Shown in pieces: positions 8,221-16,702 of a DNA stretch of 54,783 nt (its first letter is position 1; the number at the start of each line of letters is the position of its first letter). This stretch comes from a virus. Under the pieces are notes generated by a model, which saw only the letters and a list, made by a program, of their open reading frames with translations, had not been told where the DNA came from and did not search any database. Made by a program: the position numbers and the translations under genes. The DNA is taken from IMG/VR virus record IMGVR_UViG_3300025086_000031, positions 1-54,783 of that record; one strand, given 5' to 3'.

Positions 8221-8520
8221 ATGGCTTTAGCATCAAAAAAATCAGCAGAGATACATGATAAAACAGGAGGTGATTTAACATCAATGACAAATGCGTATAA
8301 TGCTGATAAGCATCACAATTTGATAAATTTTCCTAGTGAAGCGGCCTTGTTGCATCAAATAGAATTAATGCAGGAAGATATAGATGAATTAAGAAGATAT
8401 ATAGTGAGTGCTGAATTGTTATTACCAGACACAATGGGGGACTCAATACCCACATCAGATCCAGGGGTAGCGGGTCGAATATGGAATAGTAGTGGAATTT
8501 TAAAAGTAAGTAGAGGATAA
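8221..8520 (+). CDS. Small fibre-associated protein with coiled coil, 99 aa
   Basis: A helical centre with heptad-like spacing (AALLHQIELMQEDIDELRRY, about residues 40-59) is followed by a C-terminal segment, DPGVAGRIWNSSGILKVS, that often ends phage fibre and tail proteins. It sits between two fibre genes and leaves a single base before the next start. It is probably a trimerising connector or chaperone for a fibre, by inference from context. Confidence 0.6.
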   Translation: MALASKKSAEIHDKTGGDLTSMTNAYNADKHHNLINFPSEAALLHQIELMQEDIDELRRYIVSAELLLPDTMGDSIPTSDPGVAGRIWNSSGILKVSRG

Positions 8521-8521
8521 T

Positions 8522-9892
8522 ATGGCAACATTAACAGGACAAAATATAAAAGACACTTATAAGACTTTAGTAAAGACGGAATCTACTGTAGGTTTTAGTG
8601 GGGCTACACCTACTAGAATTGAGGATGGTGACGGAAACCAAAGTGCTTTATATCTAGGAAAGACAAGGGCTAATTTAATTGGAAGTTTATCTTTTAATTT
8701 GTCTACAACATCCACACCTAGAGCTGACCTACATATAGTATCAACATCAACTCAATCTATATTGATTCAGAATTCTAATGGATACAATAAGTTTTATGTT
8801 GGAGATTATTTGGGTGGGTATAATACAAAGATCGGAGATATAGACTCCAGCTCTCCTGGAAACAATACATACTTTTACGTGGAAGATTCTAGCAGTAGAA
8901 TAGTATCTAAAACAACTTACTTCGGTGTTAATCAAACTGTACCTACATGTACGTTGCATGTTGGATCTAATTCAGGTACAGCTTTATTTTCTTTAGGGAC
9001 AAGCACAGATGCTTTTAAAATTACTAGCAGTAGTAATACAACATTATTTACTGTAGATACTACTAACGATAAAGTTAGTATTAATGCAGACGTAGAAGTA
9101 AAAGGAAACCTTAGAAGAAGTTCTGAAAGATATTATCTGGAAGAGTTCTTTAAGAGATTACCACAAGGAAATGCTGACATTCAAAATTCTGCTGAAGCAA
9201 CACGAATGATAACTAATCCAGACTTTGAATTAGTGGGAACTAACGCTGTAACTGGTGATGCAACATTTTCTTCTACTAGAGCTGGTATAGTTCTAACAAC
9301 AAACGGAACCGATGAAGATCAAGTTGTAATAGCTCCACATTTAGATTCCAACCAATCAGCCTGGACAAATATTAAGTTTGGAACTGAAAATCAAGTAGAG
9401 TGGGAATGTGCTATCAGCACAAGTGCTACTATAACTGATTATTCTATTTGGGCTGGATTAAAAGCTTCATTGGATCCATTGTACACAACTGACACTGATC
9501 AAGCCTTTTTCTTATTTTGCACTGATGATGAGCAGGGTGCTTTAACAACAAATGCTAATTTACATTTTGTTTATTCCACAGATGCATCTGGAGCTGTTGT
9601 TGATTATGTTACTGACCTAGGTATAGCGGTAGCAGCTTCTACCATATATAGATTAAGAATAGAGATAGACTCAAATAGACAGGTTTCTGTATTTGTAAAT
9701 GATGTTCAATATGGTTTAGTTACCTCAGCAACTGCTGGTGGAGCAACGCAGAGTGTTACTACAACAAAATCTTTAGCGTTAAAAGATAATGAAGATCTAA
9801 TACCTTATATTGGGGTAGAACAAAAAGCAGGGTCTAAAACATCTGATTTAACAGTTCATTACCAAAAAATTAGCAGGATATTATTTGAGTAA
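8522..9892 (+). CDS. Tail fibre protein with C-terminal lectin-like domain, 456 aa
   Basis: The first ~200 residues are Ser/Thr/Asn-rich beta repeats (for example FKITSSSNTTLFTVDTTNDK) typical of fibre shafts. A helical hinge (ERYYLEEFFKRLPQGNADI) leads to a C-terminal domain of about 240 residues. There, strands such as ASTIYRLRIEIDSNRQVSVF, ending in VNDVQYG, resemble a concanavalin/LamG-type jelly roll, a common carbohydrate-binding tip. It overlaps the next start by one base (TAATG). It is a good candidate for the receptor-binding protein; lectin activity is inferred from fold resemblance only. Confidence 0.65.
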   Translation: MATLTGQNIKDTYKTLVKTESTVGFSGATPTRIEDGDGNQSALYLGKTRANLIGSLSFNLSTTSTPRADLHIVSTSTQSILIQNSNGYNKFYVGDYLGGYNTKIGDIDSSSPGNNTYFYVEDSSSRIVSKTTYFGVNQTVPTCTLHVGSNSGTALFSLGTSTDAFKITSSSNTTLFTVDTTNDKVSINADVEVKGNLRRSSERYYLEEFFKRLPQGNADIQNSAEATRMITNPDFELVGTNAVTGDATFSSTRAGIVLTTNGTDEDQVVIAPHLDSNQSAWTNIKFGTENQVEWECAISTSATITDYSIWAGLKASLDPLYTTDTDQAFFLFCTDDEQGALTTNANLHFVYSTDASGAVVDYVTDLGIAVAASTIYRLRIEIDSNRQVSVFVNDVQYGLVTSATAGGATQSVTTTKSLALKDNEDLIPYIGVEQKAGSKTSDLTVHYQKISRILFE

Positions 9893-10308
9893 TGGAATTT
9901 AATATAGATCTAAATAATATAAATAAGTTCTTTTACTTTTGTAAAGCTGGCACTGATGGTTTGTTTAATGCTGCTAACGATGTTGTTTGTTATCCTGTAA
10001 GTCATTTTATTGGTTTTAGCAATTTAGACAATACTGATGGAACAGCACTAACCATGTGTTTCTCTCCATTACAAGGACCTCTTGAATTAGCAGCTAATGC
10101 TTATCCAGCTGATGTTTCAGATAAAATAACTCTTACAATAGAGGCTAATAAAGCTAAAAAGGTTATATCAGAGATCATAGGAGGTATAAACTCACCAATT
10201 TTTAGAGATAACGGTATAATTGTTGTTGCTGACAGTATGAATGAAGAATTTATATCATCATATATAACGGCAGTATCTATAACTCTACAAACACCTGCAG
10301 CAGCATAA
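9892..10308 (+). CDS. Structural protein, paralogue of the post-capsid protein at 19357
   Basis: 138 residues. It shares a layout with the protein at 19357: an opening KFFYFCKAGTDG versus KYLYFASAAPDG, then VVCYPVSHF versus VACFPAAQM, a strand pair (ITLTI versus VVLTV), a helix and a closing YITAVSITL versus HITACASIAV. The 19357 copy follows the major capsid gene, and similar small proteins follow capsid genes in other marine phages. This copy ends the fibre cluster. Both are probably virion components; the role of either is unknown. Confidence 0.6.
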   Translation: MEFNIDLNNINKFFYFCKAGTDGLFNAANDVVCYPVSHFIGFSNLDNTDGTALTMCFSPLQGPLELAANAYPADVSDKITLTIEANKAKKVISEIIGGINSPIFRDNGIIVVADSMNEEFISSYITAVSITLQTPAAA

Positions 10309-10323
10309 TTATAAATATTATCA

Positions 10324-10355
10324 TTTGTATTAATAAAAGTTTTTTACTATATTAG
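10324..10355 (+). promoter_or_regulatory. Possible weak promoter
   Basis: TTTG (10324-10327), 20 bp, then TATATTAG (10348-10355), one mismatch from TAnnTTTG. It lies 25 nt before the ATG at 10381 in the gap that follows the fibre cluster, where a separate transcript for the pre-terminase block would make sense. Confidence 0.4.
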
Positions 10356-10380
10356 TGGAAATTAAATTTAATACAATATT

Positions 10381-10761
10381 ATGAAAAACACAGAACAACT
10401 CATAGAGGAGGTATGCGAATCTATGAAAAATCTTCTTTTAGAGAAGAATCGATCTTATGGCGACTCAGCCACCAACCCATCAAATGTATTTTCAAGTGGA
10501 TCAGCAATAGACTCAATATGTGCACGTATAGATGATAAGTTAATGCGTATACAAAATAAAGGAATCAATGATAAAACAGAAGATACTGTGTCTGACCTTA
10601 TAGGGTATTTAATATTATTAAAGGTGGCATTATATAAAGAGAAAAATGATGAATATAATATATTTAAAGAAACTATATCTCAAGGTGGACATGCTAATAT
10701 AAATGGCAAACCTATAGCAACAATAGAAGACTTAGATATATATTACGAAAATAAAAAATAA
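10381..10761 (+). CDS. DUF1599 / nucleotide-modification-associated domain 1 protein
   Basis: 126 residues. The helical core carries the family signature: LEKNRSYGDSATNPSNVF (about residues 20-37), then ICARIDDKLMRIQN and a closing DTVSDLIGYLILLKVALY. This matches DUF1599, named nucleotide-modification-associated domain 1 for its frequent company with base-modification genes; it is helical and related to MazG/dUTPase-like folds. It may act on nucleotides or DNA base modification, but no modifying enzyme is visible in this window. It heads a five-gene block leading into terminase. Confidence 0.7.
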   Translation: MKNTEQLIEEVCESMKNLLLEKNRSYGDSATNPSNVFSSGSAIDSICARIDDKLMRIQNKGINDKTEDTVSDLIGYLILLKVALYKEKNDEYNIFKETISQGGHANINGKPIATIEDLDIYYENKK

Positions 10762-10768
10762 TATAATT

Positions 10769-11044
10769 ATGGAATCTATAAATCCTATAATCAGAAAAAT
10801 TACGATAGGAGACTTAAAGCAAGGACTTACATATAAAGTAGGTCAATTAATGAATGCGGGAAATATTGAAATAACAGCCATTATACAAGATGAGGCTGCC
10901 TGGTATAAACATCAGCAAGTTGTGTATGATGTATATGTTAAAGCTAGAGGTGATGAATTTTCAAGACCTTGGAAAAGATTTTTTGATCAGCCTACAGCTA
11001 TAGAATACGATATTCAAGAGAGAGAAAAATACGAAGTTAATTAA
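10769..11044 (+). CDS. Hypothetical protein, 91 aa
   Basis: Follows the DUF1599 gene by 7 nt and precedes the GroES-like gene by 1 nt, in the same operon. One compact domain with alternating strands (ITIGDLKQGLTYKVGQ, VYDVYVKARGD) and an aromatic C-terminal segment (PWKRFFDQPTAIEYDI). I recall similar short proteins in Bacteroidota phages but no named family. Function unknown. Confidence 0.6.
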   Translation: MESINPIIRKITIGDLKQGLTYKVGQLMNAGNIEITAIIQDEAAWYKHQQVVYDVYVKARGDEFSRPWKRFFDQPTAIEYDIQEREKYEVN

Positions 11045-11045
11045 T

Positions 11046-11627
11046 ATGAAACCAATTAGAGATTATTATTTTGTTAAGGTTGAAAAAACCCATGAAGACA
11101 CTATTATTATAAATGATAAAGAGCTTTATATGGATACCAGCTTTGAAGATATGAAGCATGCTAGGCAGTATGGTATAGTTGTTGCAGTACCTACAACCCT
11201 ATCTTTTGGGTTGAAGATGGATATTAAAGAGGGGGATAAAGTATATTGTCACCACTTTTTAGCTAGCGAGGAGAGTAGAGTTAAATATCATGAAGAGGAA
11301 AATATATTTCAAATAAGGTGTGACGCTATATATGCTAGGGTTAGAAAGGGTAAGTTAAAGATGTTAAATCACTGGAATTTTGTAGAGCAGAAAAAAGAAG
11401 ATAAAGATAACTATATGAGTAAATCTGGAATATATTTAAAACCAGAAAGAGAAGATAAGGAATTGCATGGGTACATAAAGTACATGAATAAAGAAATGAA
11501 AGAATGGGGTGCAAAGGTTGGTGATGAAGTTGTTTTTTCAGAAAATTCAGAATACGACATGAAGATAGAAGGTGAAAAATTGCTTAGGATGAGAAATATT
11601 GATATCTTAGCAAAAATAGAAAGATGA
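11046..11627 (+). CDS. Tandem GroES-like (Cpn10) co-chaperonin
   Basis: 193 residues, twice the ~95 of GroES. The second half (about 108-193) matches Cpn10 well: a mobile-loop-like SGIYL (127-131), VGDEVVF, then KIEGEKLLRMRNIDILAKIE, equivalent to the GroES end 'DGEEYLIMREDDILAIIE'. The first half begins MKPIRDYYFVKVEK like GroES 'MKPLHDRVLVK', has a III tripeptide at 20-22 where GroES has its GroEL-binding loop, and ends GDKVY...FQIRCDAIYARV. So it is probably a fused double Cpn10 that would cap the host GroEL during capsid or fibre folding, as T4 gp31 does. No GroEL gene is present here. The position just before terminase and capsid genes fits a capsid-folding role. Confidence 0.72.
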   Translation: MKPIRDYYFVKVEKTHEDTIIINDKELYMDTSFEDMKHARQYGIVVAVPTTLSFGLKMDIKEGDKVYCHHFLASEESRVKYHEEENIFQIRCDAIYARVRKGKLKMLNHWNFVEQKKEDKDNYMSKSGIYLKPEREDKELHGYIKYMNKEMKEWGAKVGDEVVFSENSEYDMKIEGEKLLRMRNIDILAKIER

Positions 11628-11917
11628 TAAATACCCAAGAAATAATAGACATATGTGTATCAAACTCTTATGATTTATTGACAGGTAGAAAGTCTGTAGA
11701 AGATATATTAGACTCATCATCTCACCCTTATTTTTTATGGAATGTTGTGGAGGAAGATTTAGATCAAGAAATTTTTGATGGGTTTCTGGATTTTATGATT
11801 AATTATTATGAGGAAATGGAACACTATGAAAGATGTGCAGTTTTATTAAATATAAAAGTAAATGAAAGAAGTAAATGTAAGCAAGAAATTAGAAAGACTA
11901 ATAGAATCTGGGAATAA
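11624..11917 (+). CDS. Hypothetical acidic helical protein, 97 aa
   Basis: The start overlaps the end of the GroES-like gene by 4 bases (ATGA). The product is helical and acidic (for example VVEEDLDQEIFDGFLDFMIN), with a basic last ~20 residues. Its 3' end overlaps the next gene by 56 bases, unusually long for this phage, but both frames are continuous and begin with ATG. No family recognised. Confidence 0.55.
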   Translation: MINTQEIIDICVSNSYDLLTGRKSVEDILDSSSHPYFLWNVVEEDLDQEIFDGFLDFMINYYEEMEHYERCAVLLNIKVNERSKCKQEIRKTNRIWE

Positions 11918-12155
11918 AGCTTTTGACTTACTATTAGAAGAAGTAAAGAAACCTATAGACCCAGAGTTGCAAGATGATAAAGCCAGAAATGCTATGAAGG
12001 CAAAAAAAGAATGCTTCATGGATGCTCAAGATATATTGATGGCTATACATAAGATACAAAATCAAATTAATGAAGGTGTTTCAACTGAACAACAAACTGA
12101 ATTAGAGGAAAAATCTTTTAAAGCTGGATTCTCAGAAAAGTACGCCAAAAAATAG
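11862..12155 (+). CDS. Helical protein upstream of terminase; candidate small terminase
   Basis: 97 residues, almost entirely helical (KLERLIESGNKAFDLLLEEV; AKKECFMDAQDILMAIHKIQ) with charged faces. It directly precedes the large terminase gene, where many phages encode the small terminase subunit, and its size fits a short oligomeric helical TerS. I see no clear helix-turn-helix DNA-binding motif, so the terminase assignment is positional inference only. The start overlaps the preceding gene by 56 bases. Confidence 0.5.
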   Translation: MKEVNVSKKLERLIESGNKAFDLLLEEVKKPIDPELQDDKARNAMKAKKECFMDAQDILMAIHKIQNQINEGVSTEQQTELEEKSFKAGFSEKYAKK

Positions 12156-12174
12156 AGAGTATAATTTATTTTAT

Positions 12175-12182
12175 TATATTTG
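12175..12182 (+). promoter_or_regulatory. -7 promoter element before terminase
   Basis: TATATTTG ending 21 nt before the ATG at 12204. No TTTG is seen at the -33 position. The box covers an upstream TTG that could otherwise be taken as the start codon, which supports the ATG at 12204. Confidence 0.45.
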
Positions 12183-12203
12183 CATAATTGGCTAAAATTT
12201 ATT

Positions 12204-14228
12204 ATGGCAGGGTATATAAAAGTAAATGGTTTAAAATTCAAGCTTCCTGTTAAACCCAATAAGAAGGATATATTATTTTCAAATCTGAAGAAGAAGAATC
12301 AGAAGTGGAAAAGAACTGATATGCCTGAGGGTCTTAACGAGGACACCGTACCCAAATACTCATGGTTTATAGATCAAGAATTTAAAAGGAGAGATGAAGG
12401 TGTTTGGTTTATGAATAATGGGGAACCCACCTATATAACGGGAGAACATTACTATTATTTAAATTGGTGTAAAATGGATATAGGATATCCCGAATATAGA
12501 GATAGAGATAGAAGATTCTTTATCTTCTGGGATATATGTAAACAAGATCCAGACTGCTTTGGAATGATTATGGTTAAACATAGAAGAGAGGGTGCCTCAT
12601 ACAAAGGTGCAGCTATGTTACTACATGAAATAACGGCAAGATATAATTCTCATGGTGGTATAACAAGTAAAACTGGTGCTGACGCAAAATCTCTATTTAC
12701 AGATAAGCTTGTTTATATGTTTAGGAGTTTACCTTTCTTCTTTCAACCAATAATAGATGGTAGTGATAATCCTAAAAGCACTCTTAGTTTTAACACTCCT
12801 GGTCAAAAGATAACAAAAAACTACGCTAAGGTAACAAAATCTGAAGCATTGAATAGTAGGATAGATTGGAGAAATACTAGAGAGAACTCATATGACTCCG
12901 TTAAACTTATAAGATACTTATGTGATGAGGCTGGAAAATGGACGGAGGCTAGTGTGGAAAAAAACTGGGAAGTTGTTAGATCGTGTTTAACTTTAGGAGA
13001 TAAAATAATAGGAAGATGTTTTATGCCATCTACTGTAAATGAACTTGAAGTGTCTGGGGGTGAGAATTTTAAAAATATCTGGTATGATAGTGATATAAAA
13101 GAGAGAGATGCTAATGGTAGAACTAGATCAGGTATGTATTCTTATTTTACGCCAGCGTATGATGGGTATGAAGGGTTTATAGATGAATACGGATTTTCCG
13201 TTATTGACACACCTAGTAAGGAGCAAGCTAAGTTTATAGGTAAAAATATAGGATCTAAAGAATATTTACAAAACATAAGAGATGCTTATAAAGGTAATAC
13301 GACTAAGTTATCTGAAGAAAAAAGACAAAGGCCATTCTCTATAGATGAAGCGTTTAGAAGTGATTCGAGATACAGTCCTTTTGATGTTGAGAGAATATAT
13401 CAACAAATGGATTATAATGAAGAGGCTAGGAACTTAATAGTAAAAGGTGATTTTATTTGGAAGAATGGAGAAAAGGATACAACCGTGATGTGGAAACCAG
13501 GATCACAAGGTAGATGGAGAGTATCTTGGATACCTCCAGAAGAAAGGAGAAATAAATTTAAAATGGTTTACAATATAAAAGCTCCTGGAAATGACATAGA
13601 GATGGTAGCTGGATGTGACCCTTATGATCACGACACAACTACTGATGGTAGGAGATCTGATGCTGCTTGTTATATTTATAAGAAATTTAGCATGATGGAT
13701 GATTTTTCTAATCAGTTTGTTTGTGAGTATATAGCTAGACCTCCTAAAGCTGAAATGTTTTATGAAGACGTATTAAAAACTTGTGTGTTTTATGGGAGCC
13801 CAATATTAATAGAGAATAATAAGATAGGTATAATAAAGTATTTTGAAAGAAGAGGTTATTATAATTATCTAATGGACAGACCAGAATCAACACATACAGA
13901 GAGTAGTAGAAAACAAAAAACAAAAGGAATACCATCTACTGGTGTGGCTGTGCTTAATGCTCAAACAGAAGCGGTAGCTAGTTATGTTTATGACTATGTG
14001 GGTATGAATAATGATACTCAAGAGATGGGAAAATGTTATTTTAATAGACTTTTAGATGACTGGAGTAGATTTGAACCATCGAACAGAACAAAGTATGACG
14101 CTACGGTAGCTTCAAGTTTGGCTCTTTTAGCCGCACAAAAATATGTAATAGAAAAGAAAATTCCAAAAATAAATCTTAACTTTGTAAAAAAATATAGGAA
14201 TGCAGGATTAATGTCTAAGAAAATATAA
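12204..14228 (+). CDS. terL: Terminase large subunit
   Basis: 674 residues from ATG 12204 (MAGYIKVNGLKFKLP). N-terminal packaging ATPase: Walker A variant KHRREGASYKGA (about residues 122-133) and Walker B LIRYLCDEAGKW (about 234-245, D-E pair). C-terminal RNase-H-like nuclease with its acidic triad in GCDPYDHD (about 469), ILIENNK (about 534) and KYDATVASS (about 630). It drives ATP-dependent genome packaging through the portal and cuts the concatemer. It is followed without a gap by the portal gene. The RR-x-G-x-S Walker A form and size resemble terminases of large Bacteroidota podoviruses. Confidence 0.93.
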   Translation: MAGYIKVNGLKFKLPVKPNKKDILFSNLKKKNQKWKRTDMPEGLNEDTVPKYSWFIDQEFKRRDEGVWFMNNGEPTYITGEHYYYLNWCKMDIGYPEYRDRDRRFFIFWDICKQDPDCFGMIMVKHRREGASYKGAAMLLHEITARYNSHGGITSKTGADAKSLFTDKLVYMFRSLPFFFQPIIDGSDNPKSTLSFNTPGQKITKNYAKVTKSEALNSRIDWRNTRENSYDSVKLIRYLCDEAGKWTEASVEKNWEVVRSCLTLGDKIIGRCFMPSTVNELEVSGGENFKNIWYDSDIKERDANGRTRSGMYSYFTPAYDGYEGFIDEYGFSVIDTPSKEQAKFIGKNIGSKEYLQNIRDAYKGNTTKLSEEKRQRPFSIDEAFRSDSRYSPFDVERIYQQMDYNEEARNLIVKGDFIWKNGEKDTTVMWKPGSQGRWRVSWIPPEERRNKFKMVYNIKAPGNDIEMVAGCDPYDHDTTTDGRRSDAACYIYKKFSMMDDFSNQFVCEYIARPPKAEMFYEDVLKTCVFYGSPILIENNKIGIIKYFERRGYYNYLMDRPESTHTESSRKQKTKGIPSTGVAVLNAQTEAVASYVYDYVGMNNDTQEMGKCYFNRLLDDWSRFEPSNRTKYDATVASSLALLAAQKYVIEKKIPKINLNFVKKYRNAGLMSKKI

Positions 14229-16625
14229 ATGAAAAAACAATTTGAATTAATAGGAGGGTATCCAACAGTCTTCGCAACAAATGAAGAGAAAGCCACAAAA
14301 GAATATGGTCTTCAGTATTTTAAAACCATGTATTCCGATTGGAAGAATAGTACAGAGCTAGCTTATCAAGATAAAAAAAGAGCTTATCAAAAAATGAGGT
14401 CTTATGCAGAAGGTACTCAAAGCGTTTCTAAATATAAAGATTTGTTAGATGTTGAGGGAGATTCTTCATACATGAATATAGACTGGACTCCAGTATCTAT
14501 AATACCAAAATTTGTTGATGTAGTTTGTGGAGACATGACAAACAGGGAGTTTGCTGTAAAAGCTAATGCTATCGACAAACTGTCTTCTGATGAGAGAAAA
14601 AAAGCTAAGAGAGAAATGATGGCAGATATGATGAATGCTCCAATTAGACAAAAGATTTCTAAATTAACAGGCTTTGATCATAATAAAAAAGGTTTTATTC
14701 CTGAAAGTATGGAAGAGATTGAATTGTTTATGACCTTAAACTATAAGCAAGCACATGAAATATCTATAGAGAAAGGTATAGAGTTTGTTTTTCAACAAAA
14801 TGATTTTGATGAGATAAAGAAAAAATGCATAAGAGATTTGGTTGTGGTGGGTACAGCGGGATTAAAAACTCACATAGACCCATCTGAAGGGATAAAAATA
14901 AGATATGTTGATCCTTTAAACTTAATTACCTCATACTCTCAAACTTCTGACTATAGAAACATTCAACATGCAGGAGAAGTGTACACAGTTACCATAGCTC
15001 AATTAAAGCAGATGGCTGGAGAACAATTTACTGATGATGAGTACAATGATATAGCACAAAACCACGCTGCTAAAGATAAAGATGAAGATAGCTTATACGG
15101 AAGATCTTTTGGAAATCATTCATCTTATGGAAATGAGCACGATAGATTTTCTGTGCAGATAATGGATTGTGAATTTATATCAACATATGATTTAAGTTAT
15201 GAGAAAAAAGATAATGCATTTGGAGGATTTTCTGTTAGTAAAAGAAAGAAGGGGTATAAGCCTCCTAAAAAATCTAAATATAAAAGAGAACAGTTAAGTA
15301 GCACAGTGAAAGTTGTTTACTGTGGAAAGTATATTGTTGGAACTGATTATATATTTGATTATGGATTAGCTAAGAATATGTCTAGACCTAAATCTAACTT
15401 GTCAGAAACAAAATTATCATATGTAATATATAGTCCAAACCTGAACAATATGCGTAATGTGTCTTTAGTTCAGAGAATGATACCTTTTGCTGATCAAATA
15501 CAATTAGCACATTTAAAAATGCAACAAGTCATAGCTAAAGCTAGACCAAAGGGAGCTGCTTTTGAAATAGGATCTTTAGAAAATGTATCTAAAGGTGATG
15601 GAGGAACATTTACACCTCTAGAATTACAGGAGATTTATGATCAAACTGGTAATATATATTATAGACGTGTGGATGATGAAGGTGTAGCTTCTAATACTGT
15701 TCCTATACAAGAACTTGAGAATGGTATTGGTAGAGATATGATGCAACTTATACAAATATACCAACATAATCTAGGAATGATTCGTGACGTAACAGGAGTT
15801 AACGAAGCTAGAGATGGTGCTAAACCTTCCAGTGAAGCGTTGGTTGGTGTTCAAAAAATACAATTAATGGCTTCTAATAATGCTACTAGAGCTATTGACG
15901 ATGGGTTTAATAAGATAGTTGAAAACTTATCCAAGTCTATTTGTATGAAACTTCAAGATATAGTTGAGTACGATAAACCTGTAAAAGGCTATATATCTGC
16001 ACTTGGAAAATCTGTAATGAAAACTATAGAGATTAATAAAAATGTTTCTCTTCATGATTTTGGTATAGGTATTGAAATTGCTCCAGACGAACAAGAAAAA
16101 GCTCAATTAGAACAAGCCATACAAATGTCTCTAGCTCAAAAAGAATTAAGAATAGAAGACGCTATAACTATAAGAGATATTAATAATCCTAAATTAGGAT
16201 CTAAAATGTTAATGTTAAGAAGAAAGAAATATCAAGCGGAGCAAATGCAGATGGCACAGATGCAGTCTCAATCAAACGCACAACAACAACAGCAATCAGC
16301 TGCCATGGCCGCACAAATGAAGCAACAGGAATTACAAATGCAAGCTCAAATAGATGCTAAAATGAAGGAGATGGACGCTCAGTTTGATATGCAAAAAATG
16401 CAAATGGAATATCAGATGAAGAATCAATTTGAGGAAGCTTCTCATATTAGAAGATTGAAAGAAATACAGGCTGGTAATATTGGAAAAGTTGCAGCTAACA
16501 AAGCTCAAGGGGAGTCTAGAGAAAAAACAGTAGAGAAGAGTGCACACTTTCAATCTAAGATGATTGAGCAAAGAAAAGGTAAAGAAGGACCCATAGGGGA
16601 TCCAGATTTAGAATTAGGAATGTAA
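14229..16625 (+). CDS. Portal protein
   Basis: 798 residues, starting directly after the terminase stop. Portal features: an N-terminal region with PKFVDVVCGDMTNREF, a central wing/stem with long helices (VQRMIPFADQIQLAHLKMQQ), then GMIRDVTGVNEARDG...SSEALVGVQ, a typical portal segment. The last ~120 residues are a Gln/Met-rich coiled coil (QMQMAQMQSQ...), expected to form the portal barrel reaching into the head. It forms the dodecameric DNA gate at one capsid vertex. Size and layout match portals of crAss-like and related podoviruses. Confidence 0.88.
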   Translation: MKKQFELIGGYPTVFATNEEKATKEYGLQYFKTMYSDWKNSTELAYQDKKRAYQKMRSYAEGTQSVSKYKDLLDVEGDSSYMNIDWTPVSIIPKFVDVVCGDMTNREFAVKANAIDKLSSDERKKAKREMMADMMNAPIRQKISKLTGFDHNKKGFIPESMEEIELFMTLNYKQAHEISIEKGIEFVFQQNDFDEIKKKCIRDLVVVGTAGLKTHIDPSEGIKIRYVDPLNLITSYSQTSDYRNIQHAGEVYTVTIAQLKQMAGEQFTDDEYNDIAQNHAAKDKDEDSLYGRSFGNHSSYGNEHDRFSVQIMDCEFISTYDLSYEKKDNAFGGFSVSKRKKGYKPPKKSKYKREQLSSTVKVVYCGKYIVGTDYIFDYGLAKNMSRPKSNLSETKLSYVIYSPNLNNMRNVSLVQRMIPFADQIQLAHLKMQQVIAKARPKGAAFEIGSLENVSKGDGGTFTPLELQEIYDQTGNIYYRRVDDEGVASNTVPIQELENGIGRDMMQLIQIYQHNLGMIRDVTGVNEARDGAKPSSEALVGVQKIQLMASNNATRAIDDGFNKIVENLSKSICMKLQDIVEYDKPVKGYISALGKSVMKTIEINKNVSLHDFGIGIEIAPDEQEKAQLEQAIQMSLAQKELRIEDAITIRDINNPKLGSKMLMLRRKKYQAEQMQMAQMQSQSNAQQQQQSAAMAAQMKQQELQMQAQIDAKMKEMDAQFDMQKMQMEYQMKNQFEEASHIRRLKEIQAGNIGKVAANKAQGESREKTVEKSAHFQSKMIEQRKGKEGPIGDPDLELGM

Positions 16626-16642
16626 AAAAAACTTATGGATAA

Positions 16643-16673
16643 TTTGATTATATCTGTAATTGTTTTATTTTTG
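16643..16673 (+). promoter_or_regulatory. Promoter for scaffold and capsid genes
   Basis: TTTG (16643-16646), 19 bp, then TATTTTTG (16666-16673): an exact match to the Bacteroidota -33/-7 consensus with ideal spacing. The leader before the ATG at 16703 is about 24 nt. It would give the capsid genes their own strong transcript. Confidence 0.75.
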
Positions 16674-16702
16674 CAAAAAGGTTTAATTTAATTTAATATA
16701 TT

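Noticed and set aside
12180-12203. Extended terminase start at TTG 12180
   Set aside because: It overlaps the -7 promoter box and would add eight residues with no family support; ATG 12204 is preferred.
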